This document shows, in pieces, positions 54,471 through 63,958 of a stretch of 64,000 nt of DNA (the first letter of the stretch is position 1; every line of letters begins with the position of its first letter). The stretch spans positions 222,224 through 286,223 of the forward strand of contig NZ_VOPZ01000006.1 of NCBI RefSeq assembly GCF_010470665.1, written 5' to 3'. This DNA is from Desulfovibrio sp. JC022. GTDB taxonomy: Bacteria; Desulfobacterota; Desulfovibrionia; Desulfovibrionales; Desulfovibrionaceae. Below the pieces are notes generated by a model. The model did no database searches. It was not told the origin of the DNA and worked only from the letters and a program-made list of their open reading frames with translations. The translations under genes were made by a program, and so were the position numbers.

Positions 54471-54808
54471 ATATGCAGTTAAGCAAGGGAGATGCCATTA
54501 CTGCAAACAGAGAAATACTTTTTAATTTCTGGACATTATGAGAAAATGAATTTTTGAAAATATTCACATTTATGTCAATTATCACAAACCAATGAACATT
54601 AATGGAAAACTGATCTTGGCCATTTGCAGCTTCAAAAACAAACTCTGCCACCGACCTATTTCTCGTCTAATTCATGCAGCAGAGCCTTATCTGGCCCATT
54701 ATCAAAACTACCGAACTAGATACACTGATTTGCGAACAATTGGCGGCCTAATATTTTTCACAACCACAAAGCTATCGACTCCCCGCACCAAGCCTACTAT
54801 GGTTAGCC
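54471..54808. other. nifA/crp divergent gap (338 bases without a gene)
   Basis: A/T-rich, no credible ORF, no terminator, no -24/-12 site and no copy of the repeat. A weak sigma-70-like pair (TTGACA, 54573-54578, with AAAAAT 17 bases on, minus strand) could serve nifA. No ribosome site of note precedes either flanking ATG. Nothing else is seen. Confidence 0.4.
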
Positions 54809-55516
54809 ATGCCTACAGACAAAACATTCCGTCAGGAAAAGGCCCTTTTCAGTATTGAAGGAGTGAACTCCATTTGGGAAAGTGTACTTGATAAAGCAGT
54901 GCAGACCTCCCTGCCCAAGGCTCACGAGATAGAAGCCAATGATCCAAACTACTTCTTTTTCTTACTCAAAGGTTCTGTCAAACTTTCCTGCCTCTCAGAG
55001 AGCGGACAGGAGCGGGTGGTCATGCGCATCGGTCCCGGCACCCTTTTCAATGAAGTTTCACACATTCACAGCTCTATTTTCCAAAGTCACAGCCTGCACA
55101 CATTGGAAGAATGCGTGGTAGCCCGTTTTCCCAAATACATTCTGGAAAACGATGATTTCTTTCGCCAGCACCCGGAGCTGGCCTGTAATCTGATCCATTC
55201 ACTGGGCATCAAGGCCGGGGCTTTTTTCGCCCAGCTTTTTGATTCCGGCCTGCTTGAGGTGAGTACGCGGGTCAGCCGTTCCCTGTACCAACTCTGGCAG
55301 GAAAACGGCGAATCCGAATCTTTTTCCCCCGGCCTGACTCAAAGCGAACTGGCCTCCACCCTTGGAGTTCACCGCAGCTCTTTGTGCCGGGTAATCAAGG
55401 CCCTGCGCCAAAAAGGGGTCATCGGTAAATTCACCAAAACCACATTGGAAATCCTCGATCCTGAAACACTTTCCCGTGAAGCGGGCGGGCTGCTTTTCCA
55501 AAATTTAAGCTTGTGA
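54809..55516 (+). CDS. Crp/Fnr-family transcriptional regulator
   Basis: 235 residues: N-terminal cyclic-nucleotide-binding-type beta-barrel (about 20-120; FFFLLKGSVKLSCLSESGQERVVMRIGPGTLFNEV) and a C-terminal winged helix (about 160-220; TQSELASTLGVHRSSLCRVIKALRQKGVIGKF). It lacks an Fnr-type Cys cluster and the residue set needed for cAMP, so the signal is unknown. It lies directly upstream, same strand, of the sulfatase operon, whose control region carries a 16-base palindrome (55594) that this protein may bind. Confidence 0.87.
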   Translation: MPTDKTFRQEKALFSIEGVNSIWESVLDKAVQTSLPKAHEIEANDPNYFFFLLKGSVKLSCLSESGQERVVMRIGPGTLFNEVSHIHSSIFQSHSLHTLEECVVARFPKYILENDDFFRQHPELACNLIHSLGIKAGAFFAQLFDSGLLEVSTRVSRSLYQLWQENGESESFSPGLTQSELASTLGVHRSSLCRVIKALRQKGVIGKFTKTTLEILDPETLSREAGGLLFQNLSL

Positions 55517-55593
55517 GATAAGCGACAACCAACGAACTAAACCTTTCATTTTCCCTTCTGACCCACTCAAAAAAATTCAACTCAATTTGTTTT

Positions 55594-55609
55594 TGTCTCA
55601 TATGAGACA
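55594..55609 (+). promoter_or_regulatory. Perfect 16-base palindrome upstream of the sulfatase operon
   Basis: TGTCTCATATGAGACA, 86 bases before the sulfatase-like ATG. The GAGACA half recurs downstream (GAGACAAAATC) near 55650. Size and symmetry fit a Crp/Fnr-family site, but the half-sites differ from classical TGTGA/TTGAT. The adjacent regulator is the obvious candidate. Confidence 0.6.
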
Positions 55610-55695
55610 GAATTTTTCCTTTTCCTGCTCCATATGTGAAAAAAAGCGCGAGACAAAATCTACTGCCTCGCAAACATTTTTCAAGGAGCTGCATA

Positions 55696-57219
55696 ATGTC
55701 CTTTGACAAAAGCAAGATTAAAAACGTGGTATTCATCATGCTGGATACCCTGCAATTCAACTATCTCGGATGCTACGGCAACGAGACGGTCAAGACCCCG
55801 CATCTTGACCGTTTCGCCCGTCAATCCGTTCTTTTCGAAAACGCTTATAGTGAAGGAGTCCCGACCGTCCCGGTACGCCGCGCACTCATGACCGGACGCT
55901 TCACCCTCCCTTACGGTGGATGGCAGCCTTTAGGCAGTGATGACACCACCATCACCGACATCCTCTGGGGTCGCAACATGCAGACCGCGCTCATTTACGA
56001 CACCGCCCCCATGCGCCTCGCCAAGTTCGGCTACTCCCGCGGTTTCGATTATGTGGACTTCTGCCCCGGACAGGAGCTGGACCACACCACTTTTGAAAAC
56101 GAGCCTCTCGATCCGGCCCTTAAACCCGAAGATTTCACCTCCGCCACCATGGTCTGGGATGAAAACGGCGAATACATCGATGATGAAAGCCCGCAGCTTC
56201 TGGACGAAATCGGTTGCTTTCTGCGCCAGCAGCAGCACCGCCGCACCGAAGCAGACAGCTACGTTGCCAAGGTTATGAACCGCACCGACAGCTGGCTCAG
56301 GGAACGCCGCGACAAGAACCGCCCGTTCTTCCTCTGGATCGATTCATTTGATCCCCACGAGCCTTGGGATCCGCCGTCCGTATGGAAAGGCGAACCCTGC
56401 CCCTACGATCCCGAGTACGAAGGAAACCCCATCATGCTCGCCCCGTGGGTTCCGGTGGAAGGCCGTATCACCGAGCGCGAATGCGAACACATCCGCGCTC
56501 TGTACATGGAAAAAATCACTGACGTGGATCGCTGGGTAGGCAGGACTCTGGATTCCATCCGCGAGCAGGGACTCATGGATGAAACCATGGTTGTGATCAT
56601 GTCCGACCACGGCCAGCCCATGGGCGAAGCTGAACACGGCCACGGTATCATGCGTAAATCCCGCCCCTGGCCTTACGAAGAGCTGGTCCACGTGCCGCTC
56701 ATGATGCACATCCCCGGAGTTGAGGGCGGACAGCGCATTTCCTCCTTTGTGCAGAACGTTGACGTAACCGCAACCATCATGGATGTCCTCGACCTGCTCG
56801 ATACCGAAGACGGCATCAGCGATCACGGCATGAAAACCTTCGGTGCTGAAGATTATCAGGGCGAAAGTTTGCTGCCCATGATGCAGGGCGAAGTGGACAA
56901 GATCCGCGATTACGCCATTGCCGGATACTACGGCATGTCCTGGTCCATCATCACCGATGAATACAGCTACGTGCATTGGCTGGTCAGTGAAGATGAAAAG
57001 AACAACGCCGACTGCGTGGAAGGTGCCGACAAAGTCATGTCCGAGGATATGTGGACCTGCACCGCCGGGGCCAAGATCGAAGTTCCCCAGCACAACGAAC
57101 TGTACGACCGCCGCAAGGACCCCTTCCAGCTGAACAACATTGCTGAAGAGAATCCCGAAAAAGCCGAAGAGCTGCTCCAGAAGCTCAAACTCGTCATCGG
57201 CGAACTGCGCACGACCTAA
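55696..57219 (+). CDS. Sulfatase-fold protein with Thr in place of the formylglycine Cys
   Basis: 507 residues from the ATG at 55696 (AAGGAGC six bases before). Alkaline-phosphatase superfamily, sulfatase branch: VVFIMLDTLQFNYLGCYGN at the start, a C-terminal metal-binding VVIMSDHGQPMGE segment and FLWIDSFDPHEPWDPP. The usual C/S-x-P-x-R-x4-TGR signature is T57-V-P-V-R61, then MTGR. So the residue normally converted to formylglycine is Thr. That would fit a phosphodiesterase or phosphotransferase-like nucleophile, or a non-catalytic protein. First gene of an operon with thioredoxin-type genes. Substrate unknown. Confidence 0.87.
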   Translation: MSFDKSKIKNVVFIMLDTLQFNYLGCYGNETVKTPHLDRFARQSVLFENAYSEGVPTVPVRRALMTGRFTLPYGGWQPLGSDDTTITDILWGRNMQTALIYDTAPMRLAKFGYSRGFDYVDFCPGQELDHTTFENEPLDPALKPEDFTSATMVWDENGEYIDDESPQLLDEIGCFLRQQQHRRTEADSYVAKVMNRTDSWLRERRDKNRPFFLWIDSFDPHEPWDPPSVWKGEPCPYDPEYEGNPIMLAPWVPVEGRITERECEHIRALYMEKITDVDRWVGRTLDSIREQGLMDETMVVIMSDHGQPMGEAEHGHGIMRKSRPWPYEELVHVPLMMHIPGVEGGQRISSFVQNVDVTATIMDVLDLLDTEDGISDHGMKTFGAEDYQGESLLPMMQGEVDKIRDYAIAGYYGMSWSIITDEYSYVHWLVSEDEKNNADCVEGADKVMSEDMWTCTAGAKIEVPQHNELYDRRKDPFQLNNIAEENPEKAEELLQKLKLVIGELRTT

Positions 57220-57232
57220 TTCAAACCAACAA

Positions 57233-57258
57233 GGGCGGTCAGGTTATCCCGACCGCCC
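57233..57258 (+). other. Intercistronic hairpin after the sulfatase-like gene
   Basis: GGGCGGTC paired with GACCGCCC around a 10-base loop, no T run. It lies between the sulfatase-like and thioredoxin genes; possible transcript stabiliser or partial terminator. Confidence 0.55.
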
Positions 57259-57283
57259 ATAATAATATTTCAGTGGAGAAATC

Positions 57284-57592
57284 ATGTTTACCGAACTGAC
57301 TGACGCAAACTACAGCGCAACTGTAGCCGAGACCGTATCCGGTGTGCTCATCTGCTACAAGCAGCAGTGCCCGCATTGCAAGAACATGGAAAAGGTACTG
57401 GAAAAATTCAGCAAAAAAAATCCCGATGTAAACCTGTTCAAACTGGACAGCGAAGCCAACCCCGAAGCACTGGCTGACCTTGATTCCGAACGCGCCCCGA
57501 CCATCTTCGTCATCAAAGGCGGAAAAATGGTGGCCCGCAAAGGTGGATTGATGAATCCCAAAGAAATGAAAGCTTTCTTCGCCGCAGCATAG
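57284..57592 (+). CDS. Thioredoxin-like protein (CPHC)
   Basis: 102 residues, thioredoxin fold with the redox motif CPHC (QQCPHCKNME) in place of CGPC, followed by the cis-Pro segment ERAPTIFVIKGGKMVARKGG. No signal peptide, so cytosolic. It should be reduced by the thioredoxin reductase encoded 27 bases downstream. The CPHC motif is more oxidising than CGPC in other proteins; the partner protein here is unknown. It is the second gene of the sulfatase-like operon. Confidence 0.9.
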   Translation: MFTELTDANYSATVAETVSGVLICYKQQCPHCKNMEKVLEKFSKKNPDVNLFKLDSEANPEALADLDSERAPTIFVIKGGKMVARKGGLMNPKEMKAFFAAA

Positions 57593-57619
57593 AAGCAATT
57601 ACAAGCAACGGGAGAGATC

Positions 57620-58537
57620 ATGAGTGAAAGCACAATATACGATATGGTGATTGTGGGTGGCGGACCTGCCGGAATGACCGCAGGCATCTACGCAGCCCGC
57701 GCCGGACTGAAAGCCGTAATTCTTGAAGAAAATATCACCGGAGGACTGGTCAACTCCACCTATACGGTGGAAAACTTTCCTTCCTACCCCACCATCCACG
57801 GCATGGATCTTATGAAAAAGATGCGCGCCCATGTGGACAGCCTTGAAGTGGAAGTTGAAGAAGTCTGCGAAATTGAAAATATGTCTCTGGAAGGAGATAT
57901 GAAAAGCGTGGAAACAGACGAAGGAACTTTCAAAGCCAAAACAGTTATCATCTGCACCGGACGCAAGCCAATTCCACTTGATGTGCCCACTGAGTGCGAT
58001 CAGGTCCACCACTGCGCCATCTGCGACGGAGGTCCTTACAAGAGTAAAAGAGTTCTCGTAGTCGGCGGTGGCAACAGTGCTTTTGATGAAAGCCTGTACA
58101 TGATCACCCTCGGCATTGAGCACATAACTCTCGTTGAAATAATGGACCGTTTCTTTGCTGCGCAGGGAACTCAGGACCAGTTGCTTGGCACCGGTAAAGT
58201 GGATGCCCGATCTGAGACCAAAGTTGTCGATCTCGTTGTGGAAAATGACGAACTCAAAGCCGCTGTGCTGGAAAATGTAGCTACCAACCAACAGGAAACC
58301 GTACCTGTGGACGGGGCCTTCGTATTTCTGGGCCAGAATCCCAATAACGAACTTTTTGCTGAAAAGATCAAACTTTCCAAAAACGGCTACATCATCACTG
58401 ATGAACACATGGCGACCAGCATTCCCGGCGTATTCTCCGCAGGCGATATCAACGATAAAGCCTACCGCCAGATCACCACCGCCATGTCCGACGGAACAAT
58501 TGCGGCTTTGGCTGCTGAAAGATATATTCGCACATAG
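57620..58537 (+). CDS. Thioredoxin reductase-like flavoprotein
   Basis: 305 residues: FAD motif VIVGGGPAGMTAGIYAARAG, NAD(P) motif VLVVGGGNSAFDESLYM, redox pair in HHCAICDGG (CAIC), and C-terminal GVFSAGDI. Size and layout match TrxB. The second nucleotide motif ends in S-A rather than the NADPH-typical S-A-A/H-R pattern, so cofactor choice is uncertain. It pairs with the CPHC thioredoxin upstream. GGGAGA precedes the ATG. Confidence 0.9.
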   Translation: MSESTIYDMVIVGGGPAGMTAGIYAARAGLKAVILEENITGGLVNSTYTVENFPSYPTIHGMDLMKKMRAHVDSLEVEVEEVCEIENMSLEGDMKSVETDEGTFKAKTVIICTGRKPIPLDVPTECDQVHHCAICDGGPYKSKRVLVVGGGNSAFDESLYMITLGIEHITLVEIMDRFFAAQGTQDQLLGTGKVDARSETKVVDLVVENDELKAAVLENVATNQQETVPVDGAFVFLGQNPNNELFAEKIKLSKNGYIITDEHMATSIPGVFSAGDINDKAYRQITTAMSDGTIAALAAERYIRT

Positions 58538-58545
58538 GAACAACC

Positions 58546-59928
58546 ATGACCAACGCAATGCAAACAATAAAAAAATGGGCTATGGCCGCTGCAATCGGTG
58601 CTGCCGGAGCTTTCATCATGCACGATCCGGGTAATCCCAAGATCGCCCTCTACTGGTTTGAAACGATCTTCGCCATCGCGGGTTTCGCCTTTGAGATTAT
58701 GCCTCTGTTCGCCACAGCGGTATTGTTGCTCATGGCCTACATTGTTACCGGGATCGCCACCCCGGACCTTGCTTTTGTGGGCTGGACCACCCCCATCCCA
58801 TGGGTCTGCATGTGCGGAATGCTTATCGGCGTACTCATGGAAAAAACCAAGCTTTCCAACCGCATCGCCCTGCTGGCTATCACCCGCATCGGACGCACTC
58901 CCCTAAGACTCTACGTCGCCATGATTGTTGCCGGTTACGCCGTTGGTGCCATCATCCCGGATGTCATCACCGTAACCATCCTGTTCATGGCTATTGCCTC
59001 GGGCATGTGTTCGGCAATGAAGCTGGATAAGGGTTCCAAAGCCGCAACAACCCTGATTATGGCCGCTTTCTTCGGTGCCACCGTCCCGGCCACCAACTAC
59101 CTGCCCAATAACGTCGGTATTGTCGGCCTGCTCATGGTCAAGGATATGGGCGTCCCCATTGAATGGCTGAGCTTCTTTATTGAGAACATCGCTTTCGCCC
59201 TGCTTGTAGGTGTTGCCTGTGTGGGAATCCTGCACTTCTTCGGTTCAAAGGAACTGGGCAAATACATGGACCAATGCCTTGAGCACGCCAGCGAGAATCT
59301 CGCCTCCATGGGGTCCATCACCCGTGACGAGAAGAAAACCCTGATGCTGACCACACTGGCCCTTGCCGCTTTTGCCACTGAAACACTGCACGGCATTCCC
59401 GGTTACTACGCTTTCTGCGCCGTGGTCCTGCTGGGTTTTACCCCGCTCTTCAATCTGCTCAAGAAAGAAGACGTGGCTCAGGTTCAATTCTCCATCCTCT
59501 TCTTCATTGTCGGGTGTATGGCTATCGGTATTGTAGCCGGAAGCCTCGGTATTCCCGCATGGATGGCCGGAAAGATTGTGCCATACCTCGAAAGTGTCCA
59601 GAGTCTGGCCGGTTCATCACTGCTGGCCTACTGCACCGGGATTCTCGCCAACTTTGCTCTGACACCTGTTGCCGCGGCCACATCGTTGAGTATCCCGCTG
59701 GCTGAAATCGCCACCACCCTTGGCATGGACATTAAGCCGCTGCTGTACAGCTTCTTCTACGGATTGGACCAGTTCCTCTTCCCGTACGAGCTTGCCGCCG
59801 CGCTGATCATGTTCGCCACCGGATACGTACGCATGCGCTACCTGATGCTGATCATGGCAATCAGAATGCTTTGCGGAGCCGTTGCGGTCTGGATTGTAGC
59901 CTCCACCTACTGGCAGTGGATTTTCTAA
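58546..59928 (+). CDS. DASS/SLC13-family anion transporter
   Basis: 460 residues with about 12 hydrophobic segments. The DASS pattern includes the repeated S/T-N-x-x-P-like motifs (PATNYLPNNVGIVGLLM around 185; LTPVAAATSLSIPLAEI around 375). Family members move sulfate, dicarboxylates or related anions with sodium. The gene is 8 bases after trxB and ends the operon, so the transported anion may be linked to the sulfatase-like enzyme. That link is inference. Confidence 0.86.
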   Translation: MTNAMQTIKKWAMAAAIGAAGAFIMHDPGNPKIALYWFETIFAIAGFAFEIMPLFATAVLLLMAYIVTGIATPDLAFVGWTTPIPWVCMCGMLIGVLMEKTKLSNRIALLAITRIGRTPLRLYVAMIVAGYAVGAIIPDVITVTILFMAIASGMCSAMKLDKGSKAATTLIMAAFFGATVPATNYLPNNVGIVGLLMVKDMGVPIEWLSFFIENIAFALLVGVACVGILHFFGSKELGKYMDQCLEHASENLASMGSITRDEKKTLMLTTLALAAFATETLHGIPGYYAFCAVVLLGFTPLFNLLKKEDVAQVQFSILFFIVGCMAIGIVAGSLGIPAWMAGKIVPYLESVQSLAGSSLLAYCTGILANFALTPVAAATSLSIPLAEIATTLGMDIKPLLYSFFYGLDQFLFPYELAAALIMFATGYVRMRYLMLIMAIRMLCGAVAVWIVASTYWQWIF

Positions 59929-59941
59929 ACACATCTTCATA

Positions 59942-59972
59942 AAAGGCGGGCTGCATTTCTGCGGCCCGCCTT
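59942..59972 (+). terminator. Terminator-like stem-loop after the transporter
   Basis: AAGGCGGGC-T-GCA paired with TGC-G-GCCCGCCTT, loop TTTC; the T tail is short (TTACCCTAATTAT). Confidence 0.65.
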
Positions 59973-60037
59973 ACCCTAATTATCAAATCAAATTTAAATT
60001 ACTGAAGGTCTACCGTGACCGTTCAGGAGATATTTTC

Positions 60038-60910
60038 ATGTCTAAAACCCTTCTTCTCGTGGCCCTTGCCGTGGTTCACATCATCTGGGGCGGCGGGTTC
60101 ATCGTCCTCAAAATGGTGCAGGAAACCTTTACTCTGGAACAGATTCTTCTGGGCCGGGTACTTTTCGCTTCCCTTCTCTATCTCATCCTCTGGTCACGCA
60201 TTCCCAAGCCTGTATATCAAAAAGGTGACTGGAAAATGCTCCTGCTTCTTGCGCTTTGCGAACCATTCCTGCTCTTCACCTTTGAAACTCTCGGGTTGCA
60301 ATACACATCCGCATCACAGGGCGGAATGATCGTCGCCTGCGTACCCATGACCGTGGCTATCGGGGCTTATGTTGTTTACAAAGAAAAAATCAGCCGCCGC
60401 TGCATGGCCGGAATCCTGTTTGCTGTTGTGGGTGTAGGCATTGTCTCTGCTTTCGGGGAAGCCAACGAACACGGTAGTAATCCGCTGCTGGGGAACTTCT
60501 TCATCTTCTGCGCTACGCTATCCGCCACCTGCTATGCCCTGACCGTAAAGCATCTCGCCGCCCGCTACCACTTCATGTATCTCTCGGCCATTCAGGTCTT
60601 CGGGGCCACCATTTTGTTTCTGCCCGGTGCAATCATGTCTCCCATGCCGGAGAACCTGAATTGGCAGGCCTTCGGCGCACTGGTCTATCTGGGACTGGGT
60701 ATCACCTTTCTGGTCTATTTCGTCATCAACTACGCCCTGACCAAAATCAAGGCCGCCCACGTAATCCTATTCTCCAACCTGATCCCGGTGGCAACCCTCG
60801 TCCTTGCCTTCCTGATCCTCGACGAAACGCTCACACCCGTGCAATACGGCGGAGCCGCTCTCGTTCTGGGAGGCATGTTTCTGGCTGGATCTCCTGATTC
60901 AGTGGAATAA
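60038..60910 (+). CDS. EamA/DMT-superfamily transporter
   Basis: 290 residues with ten hydrophobic segments in two EamA repeats (first half 1-135, second half 145-285), the RhaT/YdcZ-type layout: HIIWGGGFIVLKMVQ at the start and FLILDETLTPVQYGGAALVLGGMFLA at the end. Substrate not predictable. AGGAG lies eight bases before the ATG. Stands alone between two terminator-like structures. Confidence 0.88.
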   Translation: MSKTLLLVALAVVHIIWGGGFIVLKMVQETFTLEQILLGRVLFASLLYLILWSRIPKPVYQKGDWKMLLLLALCEPFLLFTFETLGLQYTSASQGGMIVACVPMTVAIGAYVVYKEKISRRCMAGILFAVVGVGIVSAFGEANEHGSNPLLGNFFIFCATLSATCYALTVKHLAARYHFMYLSAIQVFGATILFLPGAIMSPMPENLNWQAFGALVYLGLGITFLVYFVINYALTKIKAAHVILFSNLIPVATLVLAFLILDETLTPVQYGGAALVLGGMFLAGSPDSVE

Positions 60911-60999
60911 TCAGCAGCCAAAGCACAAATCCGTACTGACAAAGCTCTGTCCGGGATAAATTCAGGAGCTGTCCATGAATCCATCCCTGTAATAAGAAT

Positions 61000-61036
61000 T
61001 TGCGGGAGCGCAGGAAATAACCCTGCACTCCCGCAA
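61000..61036. terminator. Bidirectional terminator between the EamA and EF-hand genes
   Basis: TTGCGGGAG-C-GCAGG paired with CCCTGC-AC-TCCCGCAA around a short A-rich loop. It is between two converging genes. Confidence 0.75.
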
Positions 61037-61064
61037 ATATGTTTATCCATGAAATTTATTAGCC

Positions 61065-61319
61065 TTAGTGACTATCTTCAATCCCCTTGGATTCTTTAAA
61101 GGCTTCCCATTCATCGTGATCCAGTGAACCGCTTTTGTCTGCATCGGCTTCTGCGAAAGCTGCTGCTGAGTTAGGGAGTGCGGCCTTGAATTCTTCAGCA
61201 CTGACAGCTTCGTCGCCGTTGCGGTCCATACTGTAAAAACAACGGTTAAGATCGTCTCCGGCCACAGCTGCTGCGGCCATACCCAGAATCATAATTACGC
61301 TAAAAACTACTTTTTTCAT
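61065..61319 (-). CDS. Small secreted EF-hand protein
   Basis: 84 residues with a signal peptide (about 20 residues, ending AAVAGDD). Two EF-hand loops: DRNGDEAVSAEEF and DADKSGSLDHDEW, each with the expected Asp/Asn ligands and a terminal Glu (the second loop's twelfth position is Glu in DEW). Probably binds calcium in the periplasm. Family members are common in these bacteria; the partner is unknown. It is followed by its own terminator. Confidence 0.85.
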   Translation of the reverse strand: MKKVVFSVIMILGMAAAAVAGDDLNRCFYSMDRNGDEAVSAEEFKAALPNSAAAFAEADADKSGSLDHDEWEAFKESKGIEDSH

Positions 61320-61339
61320 CTATTATACCTGTTGGTTAA

Positions 61340-63466
61340 TTATTGCATTTCTGCGATCAAATCGTGAAGCTGACGGGCCTGTTCAGCCAATGAGTCCACT
61401 GCCTGACGGGCCTGAGTCATACCTTCAGCTGTTTCAGAAGAAATTCTGGAAACCTCTTCCACGCTCAGGGAAATCTGCTCTGTGGCTTCAGACTGCTGCT
61501 GTCCTGCCTCGGCAATATGCCGCGCCTGAATCACGGTACTGTTCACGGCCTCAACTATTTCATTCAGGGCCGCACCTGATCCGTCTGCCAGCTCTCGGGT
61601 GGAAGCAACAGTACTCAGGGCCATTTCAGTTGAACGGATATTTTTATCCGTTTCAGCCTGAATAGCACTGATCGCCTTGCCCACATCCTGAGTTGCGTCC
61701 ATTGTTTTTTCGGCAAGCTTACGCACTTCATCCGCAACTACCGCAAATCCGCGCCCGGCCTCGCCAGCCCTTGCCGCTTCAATGGCAGCATTAAGTGCGA
61801 GTAAATTTGTTTGGTCGGCAATATCCTGAATCACACTCATAATACTGCCGATTTCCTGAGCTTTATCACCTAGGACATCCATATTTTCTTTCATTTCAGC
61901 AGTCTGATCGCTAATGGAAGTGATGGAATTCACCACTTCCCCGACCACCTGCGCCCCTTCAGTAGCTTTGCCCTTTACAGAATCGGCGTTGTCAGCCGCT
62001 TCAGATGCGCTGGAAGCAACTTCAATTACCGTGGCGTTAAGCTCTTCAATGGCAGTGGCGGTATCAGTGGTTCTTTCATTCTGCACGGCAGCCCCGTCCG
62101 CAGCACTGTTAACCTGATCAATGAGAGCATCTGCCGAACTGTTCATTTCAGCGGCAATCAACTCCGCCCTTCCGGCGATGCTGGCAATTTTTTCAGCCTG
62201 CGAAGTGATCATGGATTCCTTTTCCCTGATCTCGGTCAGATCAAAACAGATGGTAAAAACTCCTAGTTTATTTCCATCCAGATCAACAATGGGATTGGCA
62301 CAGATATCTATAATTTTGCGGACTCCGGCACCATTCATAAAATCAAGTTCGCACTGAACCCTTTTCTGCTTCTTCAAAGCCACCTGCGTTGGAGAATTGC
62401 CGTCCACGCTCCCGCCAATAAGGGAGCCGGTACTGACACCTACATATTGTCCGGGGTTTCCGGATTTACCAAGCACATCAAGCATGGACTTGTTGATCAA
62501 GCTGATCCGGCCCTCAGCATCGGTCAGCAGGCAGGGAGAACTGGCTGCCACTGCATCAATTATTCCCTGAGCCTGTCCAAGCTTATTCTTTAACTCCGCG
62601 ACCATTACCCGGATGGAGTCAACCAGCCGCTCAAGTTCACCGGAATAGGTTCCTTTTATTTCAGCATTAAGTTCACCATCGGCCACGGTTTCGGCAAAAC
62701 CGATAATATTACGGACCGGCTTTGTGATGCTGCGGGTGATGAACAAACCGAGAAAAATGGAAATCAAAATCCCGGCCCCAATCCCCACAAGGGTGGTCAT
62801 ACGGGCCATAGCCCCTGTCTCTGCGGACTGCGCAACTGCACCGGTTATTTCATCTCTGGCCTGTTCCTGAATAATGTGAAGAAGCTTGAAAAGTTCATCC
62901 CCGGCCATTTCCACTTCAAAATCAAGTTCCCACAGTCTGGCCCCGACCGTATCCTTTTCATCCAGCAGTTTCGATTTTTCATCGCCGGAAGCTTTAGCGG
63001 CCTGCATGCCAAGTTCCAAATAGCGGAGCATCTGGCTTTTAATCTCCAGAGCTGCAGGCGCGAAAGTATTCTCGTAAATATCAAGAGCCTTAGTTAGTGC
63101 CTCTGTGCTTTTTTCATTGGTAGCAGGAGCAAGGTGCCCCACAGCGGTTTCACCGCCATCCAAAAATGCTTTGGAGTAAGTGCGGTAGACATTGAAATTA
63201 CTTTCGTTCTGCTTCCAGATATCATTGACTTCGGTAGTGTGCTCCATGGCCCGCACCTTGGTACTAAGCCACATCAAACGGTTGACAACATTTTCCATAT
63301 TTGAAGCCGCATTAACATAGGGAAAGGTCTTAACGACTTCCTGACCGCCCTGCTCAAGACTTACCAGAGAGGTGAAAGAGTTGACTCCGACCCCGCAGAG
63401 GATAAGAACCATAATTCCGAACCCCATCACCAGCTTCCCTGCAATGGATATATTGAGTTTACGCAT
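61340..63466 (-). CDS. Methyl-accepting chemotaxis protein
   Basis: 708 residues from the ATG at 63466 (AAGGGGAAGGAG before it). Short cytosolic start, membrane helix about 10-30, large periplasmic helical sensor (about 35-235), second membrane helix near 240-260, HAMP, then a PAS-like segment (about 295-410; [27 protein letters not shown]), and a C-terminal signalling domain with the hairpin tip [36 protein letters not shown]. The ligand is not predictable. Nothing unusual in the sequence beyond the PAS insertion. Confidence 0.93.
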   Translation of the reverse strand: MRKLNISIAGKLVMGFGIMVLILCGVGVNSFTSLVSLEQGGQEVVKTFPYVNAASNMENVVNRLMWLSTKVRAMEHTTEVNDIWKQNESNFNVYRTYSKAFLDGGETAVGHLAPATNEKSTEALTKALDIYENTFAPAALEIKSQMLRYLELGMQAAKASGDEKSKLLDEKDTVGARLWELDFEVEMAGDELFKLLHIIQEQARDEITGAVAQSAETGAMARMTTLVGIGAGILISIFLGLFITRSITKPVRNIIGFAETVADGELNAEIKGTYSGELERLVDSIRVMVAELKNKLGQAQGIIDAVAASSPCLLTDAEGRISLINKSMLDVLGKSGNPGQYVGVSTGSLIGGSVDGNSPTQVALKKQKRVQCELDFMNGAGVRKIIDICANPIVDLDGNKLGVFTICFDLTEIREKESMITSQAEKIASIAGRAELIAAEMNSSADALIDQVNSAADGAAVQNERTTDTATAIEELNATVIEVASSASEAADNADSVKGKATEGAQVVGEVVNSITSISDQTAEMKENMDVLGDKAQEIGSIMSVIQDIADQTNLLALNAAIEAARAGEAGRGFAVVADEVRKLAEKTMDATQDVGKAISAIQAETDKNIRSTEMALSTVASTRELADGSGAALNEIVEAVNSTVIQARHIAEAGQQQSEATEQISLSVEEVSRISSETAEGMTQARQAVDSLAEQARQLHDLIAEMQ

Positions 63467-63670
63467 CTCCTTCCCCTTGAAAACTGATCTTATTTTAGTA
63501 CAGCCAACCGAACCTGCAACCATCACGGCAAGATATTAGTTATGGCTACCTTAATTTGTAAGTGCGTTCTGCTTAATACGTCAACCCATGCGAGGGAAAT
63601 TACTGACAAGTTCCTCCTCTTTTTATTGGCAAATTATATATACCTGAACATTCCCCCAAATAACAAAAGC

Positions 63671-63958
63671 CTAATCCATATAGTTAGTCATGACAGTGAC
63701 AAACTTGTCCATTGCCTGCACCGGGTCTTCACCGTTCTCAAGGGCTTCAGCGTAGCACTTAAGCATGTAACGTTTCATAATCAATTTACTGGAAGATTTA
63801 AGGGCCGAGCGTGCAGCCTTAACCTGAGTAAGAATGTCGCCGCACTCCTTGCCGCTTTCGATCATTCCCTGAATTCCACGAATTTGACCTTCAATACGCT
63901 TCATGCGCTTCAGCACATCATTTTTAATTTTTTCCTGCTCTGCTGCTGTTTCGGGCAT
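63671..63958 (-). CDS. CsoR/CstR-family repressor (DUF156)
   Basis: 95 residues from the ATG at 63958; an ATG two codons earlier is possible. Helical CsoR/FrmR/RcnR/CstR pattern: NDVLKRMKRIEGQIRGIQGMI, CGDILTQVKAARSALKSSS, KRYMLKCYAEAL. Cys39 and Cys68 fit the two conserved CsoR/CstR cysteines (29 apart). The copper-ligand His between them, four before the second Cys, is Tyr64, so the copper site is incomplete. That matches the persulfide-sensing CstR type better than CsoR. Its target promoters cannot be seen; the gene runs toward the window's right edge and any partner may lie outside. Confidence 0.86.
   Translation of the reverse strand: MPETAAEQEKIKNDVLKRMKRIEGQIRGIQGMIESGKECGDILTQVKAARSALKSSSKLIMKRYMLKCYAEALENGEDPVQAMDKFVTVMTNYMD

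Noticed and set aside
54475-54490. AGTTAAGC-like sequence just upstream of nifA as a fifth MarR-type operator
   Set aside because: Only one half-site is present and the second half does not match; probably chance.
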